Source of the DNA: Primorskyibacter sedentarius | GTDB lineage: Bacteria > Pseudomonadota > Alphaproteobacteria > Rhodobacterales > Rhodobacteraceae | Assembly (NCBI RefSeq): GCF_004342065.1 | Contig: NZ_SLZU01000015.1 | Location: forward strand, 35,748-99,747 | Reading direction: 5' to 3' | DNA: 64,000 nt | Shown here: positions 57,216 to 64,000 of the stretch, in pieces | How positions within the stretch are numbered: the stretch's first letter is position 1 | How the letters are laid out: each line of letters starts with the position of its first letter | Position numbers and translations under genes: made by a program | Notes under the pieces: generated by a model | Told to the model about the DNA's origin: nothing | Seen by the model: only the letters and a program-made list of their open reading frames with translations | The model's database searches: none

Positions 57216-59351
57216 ATGCTGAGATCCTTGAATGGAAACGGGTCTTCGGCAAGCTTGTCTTTTGGCATGGAGAGGAAGCTTGATGCGCGCGCCGACGTCG
57301 GCGACGTACGCGATTTCATTTATAGACCCACGCTTTCAGGTCTTGCCAGCGGTATCGACGCCCGCGAGAGCGCAGATTGGTGGGCGGACGGACGCATTCG
57401 GGACCAGGGAACGACTTCGAACTGTACGGCACAAGCGCTGGCAGGAATTGTAGACCATCTTCGTGCACGCGACCGGATGGTCAACGCGCCTAGCGGTTCC
57501 AGCCTCGCCGCCGAATTCCGGAAGCCTTGGGCATCGGAAAAAATGCTCTACAACATTGCCCGTTTTCACGACGAATTTCCCGGTGAGAATTACAAAGGTT
57601 CTTCAATCCGCGGCGCCTTGAAAGGCTTCTATTTTAACGGTGCCTGTAGTCGGCAGGCCGCCAAAGAACTGGCGGATGATGAGTGGCACATGACAAGGGC
57701 CATCCTCAAAAGTGCGCGACGGGTTCAGTTAGGGGCGTACTACCGCGTACGAGCGCATCTGTCGGACGTACATGCCGCGTTGAACGAAGCGGGCCTCGTG
57801 CTTGCTTCGGCCGTTGTTCACGAGGGATGGGCAACGGATGGCGGGAAGATACTCTTCAATAACGAGTCCGCCGGGAAAGACATGCTGCATGCATTCATTT
57901 TGATTGGCTACACCCAGCACGGGTTTCTCGTCCAGAATTCCTGGGGAACCGAATGGGGAGATAACGGCGTTTCCCTTTGGACTTACGAAGATTGGTCCGT
58001 GAATGTCATTGATCAGTGGGTACTACGGTTGGCCGTGCCAGTGATAGGCTCCTCGGAAACAGGAAACCCGCAAACAGCGGCGAACAGCCGGTTTCGTCTG
58101 GGCCGCGCCAGCTATGAAGAATTCGGGCAACGCACGATAACACCGGCGACCAGGTTCGACGTTCTGGGGCATGTCGCATCACTCTCACGCGGAAGGCTTG
58201 ACCGATACGGGCCCTATCACGTTGATCAGGCAACTTTGGAAGAGACCGCACGGCTGATCCAGAACAGCCCTGATTACAAGCATGTCCTGATTCATTTCAT
58301 GGGGCTGCAGCGCCACGAAACCGCTACGATGTCGGCATTGCGGGACGCCATCCCCGTCTTCAAAAAGAACGGCATCTACCCATTCTTTGTGACGGTCGAA
58401 AACGATCTGTCCTCAGCGGTGCATGACATGGTCGAAGCCGAGGTTTCCTTCGCAAACCGTATCGTTGGCGAGACTGAAAGCAGCGAAAAGGACCGCAGAA
58501 TTGAAGCACGCATTTCTGGCGCTGCCTTGCGCATTGTCGAAGAAATCCAACGAAGCTCGATGGCGGTCTTCTATGGGAAGGATCTGGACCAGCCTGCCGA
58601 GGGCGTCGAAGTTCTCAACAGTCTCTTTGATGCGTTGAACGCGCGGTATGTTGCTGGCGACGTTTCCTTTCACTTTTCTGCTCACGGATTCGGATGTCGG
58701 CTCCTGGCTACATTGATCAAACGGTTCAATCTCCTGAAGCACCGGCCCATACTGTCGTCGGTCAGTCTTCTTTCCCCGATGATCTCGGCGCGGGTTGTTC
58801 TCGAAAGCTTTTGCGACCGTCTCGTGCACCCGCGCGACCTGCCGCTGAACCGCAAGGCGAAATGCGACGAAACTGCAATCGAACACTTGGACATATACTG
58901 GCAAGATCAGGCGGCAGTCCTTTGCGACCGCCCCATGCACGGGTACGCTGGAAACTGGCCACAACTCTGGTCACAGGTTCTGGCTATTGCCTGCCAGCGC
59001 GAAGCACAAACAGGTGAGCGTCTGTCACCCGGCGATCCGCAATTTGAGGAGATGTATGATGCCGACCCTCTCGTAGCACTTGGTGATAGAGACCAACCCG
59101 AGATGGAATCGCTCGGTATCAAGACACATGCGAAGGACGCGATGCACCGTGATTTTGACCTCAGACCCGTCGTACTGGACACGCTTCTGACACGTATCCT
59201 TGGTCGGGAACCGACAATGAGTTTCGCAAACGCCTATCCCGATCAGGACAGTTTGCTGCAGGATTGGTGCGACCCTTTCGGAAAGGCCCCATCTTCATCG
59301 GCAAACCTTCTTGCATCGCGTCGCCTGCCATCAAGTCGACAGATCTGGTAA
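57216..59351 (+). CDS. Papain-like cysteine protease fused to alpha/beta-hydrolase-like domain
   Basis: A 711-aa cytoplasmic protein starting 6 bases after the previous stop. Residues about 45-270 are a C1-type peptidase with Gln64 and Cys70 in RDQGTTSNCTAQA, His225 in DMLHAFILIGY and Asn241 in VQNSWGTEWGDNG. Residues about 350-620 resemble an alpha/beta hydrolase: strand YKHVLIHFMGLQRHE and the elbow HFSAHGFGCRLL, where the nucleophile of an AHSFG-type elbow is Gly491. So the C-domain is perhaps a binding module, not an active hydrolase. No prodomain or signal. Works presumably with the upstream protease-nuclease. Confidence 0.75.
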   Translation: MLRSLNGNGSSASLSFGMERKLDARADVGDVRDFIYRPTLSGLASGIDARESADWWADGRIRDQGTTSNCTAQALAGIVDHLRARDRMVNAPSGSSLAAEFRKPWASEKMLYNIARFHDEFPGENYKGSSIRGALKGFYFNGACSRQAAKELADDEWHMTRAILKSARRVQLGAYYRVRAHLSDVHAALNEAGLVLASAVVHEGWATDGGKILFNNESAGKDMLHAFILIGYTQHGFLVQNSWGTEWGDNGVSLWTYEDWSVNVIDQWVLRLAVPVIGSSETGNPQTAANSRFRLGRASYEEFGQRTITPATRFDVLGHVASLSRGRLDRYGPYHVDQATLEETARLIQNSPDYKHVLIHFMGLQRHETATMSALRDAIPVFKKNGIYPFFVTVENDLSSAVHDMVEAEVSFANRIVGETESSEKDRRIEARISGAALRIVEEIQRSSMAVFYGKDLDQPAEGVEVLNSLFDALNARYVAGDVSFHFSAHGFGCRLLATLIKRFNLLKHRPILSSVSLLSPMISARVVLESFCDRLVHPRDLPLNRKAKCDETAIEHLDIYWQDQAAVLCDRPMHGYAGNWPQLWSQVLAIACQREAQTGERLSPGDPQFEEMYDADPLVALGDRDQPEMESLGIKTHAKDAMHRDFDLRPVVLDTLLTRILGREPTMSFANAYPDQDSLLQDWCDPFGKAPSSSANLLASRRLPSSRQIW

Positions 59352-59682
59352 GATGACGCCCGTCCCGACCGAGAAAAGAATGGCGCCAAGAGCTCTGCGG
59401 TGTTTTATCTTTCGGTCCGTTTGTCATTTGGCATGTGAACAGCGTGCAATTCTTACCTCGAAACGGGGTCATCTCAGAAGCCGATAAGGCTCAAGATTGC
59501 GTGCCGAATGATAGAGCCGCTTGGATCGTTAAAGGACAATGAGCTTTCATGCTATAATATTGTTGACCTGAGACGCATCTCTCCTCCAACCTTTGAGAGA
59601 ATCCGGGTTTTGTTTGCTCTGCTCCCCAACCTTGGACCGCCGGAAGCTGGATTTTTCCGGGGGCAGAGCAGGGCAGAGCAGT
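59352..59682. other. Convergent intergenic region
   Basis: About 330 bases between two convergent operons. A hairpin CACGGTTGCAACCGTG (59685-59700, just inside the end of the left-facing gene) and a longer imperfect hairpin formed by CTGCTCCCC and GGGGGCAG (about 59619-59665) could terminate both. A frame at 59508-59723 looks random. Confidence 0.4.
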
Positions 59683-60741
59683 TCACGGTTGCAACCGTGG
59701 AGTTCCCGCGGGCAGTCGATTGATGCGGAACAATGTGTTCAAGAACTGCGATTTCGTTTTCTCTGAGAAATGTCCGACAAAGAGCCGGTCAACAGTACCA
59801 TCGCTGAACATCCCGTACAGTGCGTGATCGAATTCGTCAGGCAGCCTCCGGAAGTTTCTGCTCGACACGACGAAGGCATAGGGTTCGTAACTGCCCTGCG
59901 CCGTCGGTTTGAAATCGGCCTTACATTCGACACCGCTGACGGCAGCAACGTCTTCGATCGCGGCCCGAACGATCTCAACGTCACCGTAATAGAGGGCAAT
60001 CCGTCCGGCGCAGAAATCCTTTGCCGCTTCCGCATGAGTTTTCAGTGGTTTGGGACAGATTTTCAGGTCAGCCGTCGAATTTTTAACGCCTCTTCTGACG
60101 GCAGCCTCGCTGGTTGAGCCCTCGACAAATCCCCAGATCTCATACTTTTTCTCAGGGGCCGGAAGAGGTTTGTCGGGAAACATCTGAATGGGAATCTTGC
60201 TCGACACGGATTTAAAGAAACTTTGTTTTTCATCGTTTTTTGGCTTCAGTAGTTTCTCTTCTGCCGCGATAGCATCGGCACAGTTAGCTATCTTTCCGCC
60301 GAATTGGCCAAATCCCATCGCTGACCGGGCGGGGTGGGTAGTCTTGACGTAAGACCCGTTTGCCACAAAGACTATGGGCGAAAACCGCAGGCTTGGCTCG
60401 GCATCCAGTGCAATGAACTCTTTCATCCGGCTCAGCGTGATGGTAGTCGGATCGCAGAGCAGATCAAAAGCGCCGTCCCCGGTTTCCAGAAACTTCTTAC
60501 GCGCGTCGGCATTTACTTTTTTCGCCTCGAACTTATAGCCCGCTCGGGTGACTGCGTCGGTACATATATCCCAGAGAAATCCGAGATACCCCCCGGTATC
60601 CTTATCTCTCCAAATGAACGGACGGGCATCGACCCGCGCGCCGATGGTGATCGTTGGTCCCTCAGTTGATCCAATTGACTGTGCAAGGACGACAGGTGCC
60701 GATGCCAGCATGATCGAACATATGAGGAATCGCAGAGGCAT
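59683..60741 (-). CDS. Family-3 periplasmic solute-binding protein
   Basis: A 352-aa exported protein. The signal peptide is LRFLICSIMLASAPVVLA, cut before QSIGSTEG. The mature protein has the SBP_bac_3 features ITIGARVDARPFIWRD, GGYLGFLWDICTDAVTRAGY, DLLCDPTTITLSRMK and EPYAFVVSS, with extra loops. There is no ABC permease or ATPase nearby; it starts 3 bases after the preceding membrane-protein gene, whose last codons contain its ribosome site (GGAGAG). It may sense an amino-acid-like ligand or peptide and report to the membrane protein rather than feed a transporter. Confidence 0.8.
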   Translation of the reverse strand: MPLRFLICSIMLASAPVVLAQSIGSTEGPTITIGARVDARPFIWRDKDTGGYLGFLWDICTDAVTRAGYKFEAKKVNADARKKFLETGDGAFDLLCDPTTITLSRMKEFIALDAEPSLRFSPIVFVANGSYVKTTHPARSAMGFGQFGGKIANCADAIAAEEKLLKPKNDEKQSFFKSVSSKIPIQMFPDKPLPAPEKKYEIWGFVEGSTSEAAVRRGVKNSTADLKICPKPLKTHAEAAKDFCAGRIALYYGDVEIVRAAIEDVAAVSGVECKADFKPTAQGSYEPYAFVVSSRNFRRLPDEFDHALYGMFSDGTVDRLFVGHFSEKTKSQFLNTLFRINRLPAGTPRLQP

Positions 60742-60744
60742 TGG

Positions 60745-62727
60745 CTACTCTCCATTCTGTGGTGCCGCATCCGCTGATGCCTTGGACCGTCGGCCAGTTG
60801 AAGAGCGTGCGGGATTGCCGACCCGGGCACTTCTGATCGCTTCCGATAGGCAGAACATCACGGCGAAGCCAATGAGACCCGCATAAATCGCGGCATATGC
60901 GATGAGCCCGCGATCAATATCGTCGAGCGAAGTTCGCGTATTGTGGGCAAGCGCTGCCTGCGACATTGCAAAGCGCGTTAACGCGCCACACAGGGCCATG
61001 ATGATCGCTGCCCAAACAGCCCAGCGAAGGCTCGATACGGACTCTTCATTGTCATTTGGGGTGGGCCAATCAAGAAGATACAGTACAAGCCAAGCCAAGA
61101 CGGCACCGCGAAAGGCGGACGGAGCATTATATTCGAAAATGGCACGCAATGCTGTCCAAGCAACCTCTCTGTTGGCCTCCCAACTTAAGGTGAGCGCGGA
61201 TTGCCACAAACCCAGTCCCACGATGATCAATGCGGCGACCGTCCAAGAAAAGCCGATGACGAAAATCGCCTGAGGCAAACCCCTCGTCCAATGCGAGTCG
61301 CAGATATTGTTCCAACGGTCCGCCTGGCGCGCACCATCGCGGATCATCAGCGCCACGAGAATTGGAATGCAATACTGGTTGGATGCCCCAAGAGTATAAG
61401 TGATAGCGCGGGAATAGAAATTTCCAGAGTTGCCGTAAAGCTGGAGAGCGGTTTCCAGGCGGCCAGGCCCCATGCTCCAGAGAAGTGCCAAGCTCAGGAC
61501 GACGGCGATGGTCCAGAACCAGATCGTCATGGTCGAAAGGGGAAGCCGACCGGGTACGCGTCGGTCCTCAAGCATCGATCCAAGAAATTTTTGAAGCTTC
61601 TTGCGGGCAAGAATGCGCTGCCGCGTGATGTCCTTCGGCCCAGCATTCGTCGTGGGGTTGTCTTGTTCAGCCGTAATGATTTCGTGCTCCACGTAGAGCG
61701 CCAAAAGTATATGCAGGTCATTGGCCAGATCGGCCGTTTCTTCGGCCAGCCGTTCCCAGCTCTCTCGTTGCAATTCAATGGGGATGTCATTGCCCTTTTG
61801 TTCTACGTCGGCTTTTTCTTCAGGCTTTGGGTCGCTCGCTACCGAAGGTGGCGTGGAGTGGCCGGGGCGGAAGTCTGATTTCTCGTCGAGTTGCTGAATC
61901 AACGAAGCCGTGCGCTGGCGTAAGCTTTCCGCGAGCGGATCGAAGGCCCGCTGCGCTTCCAGATTGGCGAGTTTTAGTTTGCGGTTCAGTATCCACGTCG
62001 CAGTGGCGAAAATTATTTCTAGATCGTGGCGAAATTCATCCGGTGCCGTAAGTTTGCCTCTGGCGCCAATCTGATATTGAAGCATCCGTTCCCAGAACCC
62101 TCTAGGTATGAGCAGTTGGTTGTCTGGGATCGCATTGGTGTCGGATGATACAATGCCCAGCGTATTGCGACTGAGGTCTTCGCTGGCACCAATAACCCAG
62201 GTTGGAATCCCAGCTAAACGGTGCGATGTCAGGCGAATCCAGCCCTCGACCCGCTGCAGGGCTGGAAAGCTTGGTGCGAGACCCACAATGATCAGGGCCA
62301 CGGTAAGAGAGACCGTCGAATCGACACCCAGACGCTTATTCTCTTCCTTGGGGCTTGCCTCATTCGACAATTGTTGGCTACCGGGCGCCTCCGCTGGGTT
62401 GAACCCCGTCGTTACTTGGGACGCATTATCTGCCCCGACGATCGGAATCTCGCGCGCACCGATTGCCTCGCCACCGAAATCGGGGCCACCGAAATACGGC
62501 AGCAGTTCGGCATACGCACACATGAAAAGGTAGATGACGAGCAGCGCGAGCGCATAGAAAATATAGGCGCGCAGAACGACGCGCTGCGCGCGCATTTTGT
62601 TGGGTGAGAGCAGGCTTACCACGCGTTCAAGCTGCCGACCGCCCTGATGGGTCTCCCGATCAAAGCGGTCGTAGGAGAAAAACGCGATAATGGCCGCCCC
62701 GATAAAGAGTGCTAAACCATCGGACAT
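60745..62727 (-). CDS. Large multi-pass membrane protein of unknown function
   Basis: A 660-aa protein with about nine predicted helices: LALFIGAAIIAFFSY near the start, YIFYALALLVIYLFMCAY (55-72), SLTVALIIVGLAPSF (about 140-155), then a soluble block of about 240 residues (160-400) rich in charged helices, then six helices to about 640 (TIWFWTIAVVLSLALLW, IFVIGFSWTVAALIIVGLGL, AVLAWLVLYLLDW, AVWAAIIMALCGAL, AAIYAGLIGFAVMFCL). I recognise no family or motif. Second gene in an operon between the exported micropeptide and the solute-binding protein, so it could be a transducer or channel. Confidence 0.7.
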   Translation of the reverse strand: MSDGLALFIGAAIIAFFSYDRFDRETHQGGRQLERVVSLLSPNKMRAQRVVLRAYIFYALALLVIYLFMCAYAELLPYFGGPDFGGEAIGAREIPIVGADNASQVTTGFNPAEAPGSQQLSNEASPKEENKRLGVDSTVSLTVALIIVGLAPSFPALQRVEGWIRLTSHRLAGIPTWVIGASEDLSRNTLGIVSSDTNAIPDNQLLIPRGFWERMLQYQIGARGKLTAPDEFRHDLEIIFATATWILNRKLKLANLEAQRAFDPLAESLRQRTASLIQQLDEKSDFRPGHSTPPSVASDPKPEEKADVEQKGNDIPIELQRESWERLAEETADLANDLHILLALYVEHEIITAEQDNPTTNAGPKDITRQRILARKKLQKFLGSMLEDRRVPGRLPLSTMTIWFWTIAVVLSLALLWSMGPGRLETALQLYGNSGNFYSRAITYTLGASNQYCIPILVALMIRDGARQADRWNNICDSHWTRGLPQAIFVIGFSWTVAALIIVGLGLWQSALTLSWEANREVAWTALRAIFEYNAPSAFRGAVLAWLVLYLLDWPTPNDNEESVSSLRWAVWAAIIMALCGALTRFAMSQAALAHNTRTSLDDIDRGLIAYAAIYAGLIGFAVMFCLSEAIRSARVGNPARSSTGRRSKASADAAPQNGE

Positions 62728-62758
62728 TTTGCCGTTTTACCATATTTATAGTGATCGA

Positions 62759-62863
62759 TTACCGACAGGATTGTATGGCAGGGTTACAGGTTGCCTGAGC
62801 CAGAGCAATGTTAGTGTTCGATGCACCAATTAAAGAAATCAAAATTATGGCAATCAATTTCAT
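62759..62863 (-). CDS. 34-residue exported micropeptide
   Basis: A short reading frame with a near-perfect ribosome site (AAGGAGG, six bases before ATG) and a promoter. MKLIAIILISLIGAS and the following NTNIALAQA form a Sec signal with an A-x-A cleavage site; the predicted mature part is TCNPAIQSCR, ten residues with two cysteines six apart that could form a disulfide loop. It lies 31 bases before the 660-aa membrane-protein gene, in the same orientation. I know no family. It could be a peptide signal, ligand of the neighbouring binding protein, or a small toxin. Too short for routine gene callers. Confidence 0.7.
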   Translation of the reverse strand: MKLIAIILISLIGASNTNIALAQATCNPAIQSCR

Positions 62864-62894
62864 AACGATCCTCCTTAATACGAAGACGATTATC

Positions 62895-62923
62895 AACATA
62901 GCGTAATTAACTGCTAAATGCAA
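62895..62923 (-). promoter_or_regulatory. Predicted promoter of the micropeptide operon
   Basis: Minus strand: -35 TTGCAT (62918-62923), 17-base spacer, -10 TATGTT (62895-62900). The expected transcript start near 62888 leaves a 25-base leader before the ATG at 62863. Confidence 0.65.
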
Positions 62924-63082
62924 CTTATAAGAGAGTGGCAGTCAGTGGCTCTGATGATAGCGTGGATGCCCCTCCCAACGGCATCGCAACTTGCCATTGT
63001 GGTGAGTGTTATAAGGCGCTGCAAGAGCCGGTTTGGAGAAGATGGTTCACCTTTGTTGCGACGGCGGCGGCGGGAGGTGGCG

Positions 63083-63400
63083 ATGCGCGGAACGGAGGAG
63101 GCGAGCAGATCGCTGTTCAGCTATGTTGATCTTGAGGAGCGGGTTCCGGCTCGTCATCCCCTGCGTTTGATCCGTCGGATCGTCAACGACGCGCTGGCAA
63201 GTCTCGATACCGTTTTCGAGGTGCTTTACACCGATTTCGGTCGCCCCTCCATCGCGCCGGGGCGACTGATCTGTCACCGATAGGCGATTGCAAGGCAGTC
63301 TGCCGAAAGGCGCGCCAGCCTTCTGCAAATGCTGTTCTCGATCCGCTCAGAGCGGCAGCTGATGGAGCAACTGGACGACAACCTGCGCTTCCCGGTCCCT
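63083..63400 (+). pseudogene. IS5/IS1182-type transposase remnant, N-terminal part
   Basis: The start MRGTEEASRSLFSYVDLEER with GGGAGG upstream, followed by VPARHPLRLIRRIVNDALAS and TDFGRPSIAPGRLI, is the N-terminus of a DDE transposase. A stop and an insertion of about 36 bases near 63,283 shift the frame; the next part, ASLLQMLFSIRSERQLMEQL, is in another frame. The gene then ends abruptly at the 205-bp repeat at 63,402. The rest of the protein is missing; a C-terminal piece of this type is at 48,946-49,336. Confidence 0.82.
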
Positions 63401-63401
63401 G

Positions 63402-63606
63402 GTGCCGACCGTAGCATCGGCCAGAAACACCACCGCCTTCGGAACGGCGGCTTCCGAGGAAATGGCCCACGAATCTCGCGCCTGCAGCATAGCTGGAGCT
63501 GAGCTTCGCATGAACGTCGCGAAAGGGCTGCCTGCGGTCACCTGCGACGACGACGGCAACTGCCCAGACCGGTGGTCACGACGTTGCAGTGCCGCGAGGC
63601 GGCAGG
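63402..63606 (+). repeat. 205-bp repeat, right copy
   Basis: Inverted partner of 48,424-48,629, about 90% identical. It is joined directly to a truncated transposase. The frame MPTVASARNTTAFGTAASEE runs through it and beyond to 63,686, but there is no family or ribosome-site evidence that it is a gene. Confidence 0.8.
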
Positions 63607-63778
63607 GAGCCGTCTCCAACGGGAAGGTAATGGAGCCTTTGAGGAATGCCGCACCGCATCCAAGGTCGGCAGTGACCCCAAGGTGACCGATGCTGCGCTC
63701 ACCGACCAATGGAAGTTTTCGCAAATTATTCGGTCGTTTTTATGCGGTGGAGACGTCGATACTGGCGGACGGTGAATG

Positions 63779-64000
63779 CTATTTCCACGTGATCAAAAGG
63801 GCATGCACAACGGTTTTGAGGTCGTGGGCAATGTCAGTCCGGGTGCGTGCATTTTTTTGAATGCCGGACGCGCATGACAGAATGAGGCGCGTAAGTGTGC
63901 TCGGGTTGTTGTAACCTGCTTCGGCAGTCATGCTCTCGATGCGCCTCGCGACATCCGTGTTCAACATTTCAAAAGCATGGCCCGCATAAATGACCTTGTC
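63779..64000 (-). CDS. Hypothetical protein, N-terminus beyond window edge
   Basis: An open frame entering from the right edge and ending at 63779, about 73 codons visible. It includes DKVIYAGHAFEMLNTD and ARRIESMTAEAGYNNPSTLT. It is not clear whether the true start is inside (ATG 63967) or outside the window. No family recognised; it may be a fragment. Confidence 0.35.
   Translation of the reverse strand, partial: DKVIYAGHAFEMLNTDVARRIESMTAEAGYNNPSTLTRLILSCASGIQKNARTRTDIAHDLKTVVHALLITWK

Noticed and set aside
59508..59723. A 71-codon frame between the convergent operons
   Set aside because: It overlaps the end of the solute-binding protein gene, has no ribosome site and an unremarkable product.
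62464..62540. Second small exported peptide gene near the left operon
   Set aside because: Scanning around the large membrane protein gave no other short frame with both a ribosome site and a signal peptide.
63402..63686. Coding gene within and beyond the right 205-bp repeat
   Set aside because: The frame continues past the repeat into unrelated sequence, has no ribosome site, and the two copies differ mostly at amino-acid-changing positions.
46057..64000. Second copy of the tRNA-Ser 3' end as an attachment site
   Set aside because: No repeat of the last 20 bases of the tRNA was found inside the window.

Overview
The window is a piece of an alphaproteobacterial chromosome, most likely a marine Rhodobacterales (Roseobacter-group) species. 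The first 46 kb are GC-rich and carry marker genes typical of that order: chpT of the CtrA phosphorelay, olsBA for ornithine lipids, usg, entericidin, a ribosomal protein L21 with a C-terminal extension, and a HemB of the cysteine-poor Mg-type. No genus can be named from the sequence alone.

Region 1 (1-46,056) is compact core genome. It holds purM (cut by the left edge), a CAU-anticodon tRNA, an SDR dehydrogenase, dedA, a LuxR-type regulator without a synthase, the rpsB-tsf operon, a HupE/UreJ-like membrane protein, psuK-psuG for pseudouridine breakdown, a patatin/pentapeptide/3-hydroxybutyrate dehydrogenase operon, a peptide-binding protein followed by a tiny entericidin, an acyl-CoA ligase next to a DsbA/FrnE-like protein, icd, mfd, hemB, gyrA, a carboxypeptidase M32, ctaA, trmJ-like, olsBA, chpT, proAB-obgE and rpmA-rplU. 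Two non-coding RNAs are predicted: one on the minus strand at about 12.93-13.00 kb with its own promoter and terminator, and a structured transcript at about 4.24-4.46 kb ending in a strong terminator. The block ends in a tRNA-Ser(CGA) gene.

Region 2 (46,057-64,000) is accessory DNA. It has a MazF-fold/partner gene pair, two strong palindromes, remnants of IS110-, IS5/IS1182- and IS481-type elements, an AT-rich membrane protein, a mobilization module (mobC plus a relaxase killed by one amber codon) and a decayed type I-E CRISPR adaptation locus. That locus keeps a truncated cas1 with an internal stop, an apparently intact cas2, a leader, one repeat, one 32-nt spacer and the first 5 nt of a second repeat. 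A 205-bp sequence lies inverted at 48.4 and 63.4 kb, with transposase fragments just inside each copy, so the 15 kb between may have arrived as one unit.

Region 3 (55.2-62.9 kb, inside region 2) is the most unusual part: two convergent operons. The right-facing one encodes a cytoplasmic trypsin-like protease fused to a DNA/RNA non-specific endonuclease, then a papain-like protease fused to an alpha/beta-hydrolase-like domain whose expected nucleophile is glycine. The left-facing one starts with a well-formed promoter and a 34-residue exported micropeptide (predicted mature part TCNPAIQSCR), followed by a 660-aa multi-spanning membrane protein and a periplasmic family-3 solute-binding protein, with no ABC permease or ATPase. 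A working hypothesis is an envelope sensing or signalling unit paired with intracellular protease/nuclease effectors, i.e. a defence or conflict system. Joint function is inferred from adjacency only.
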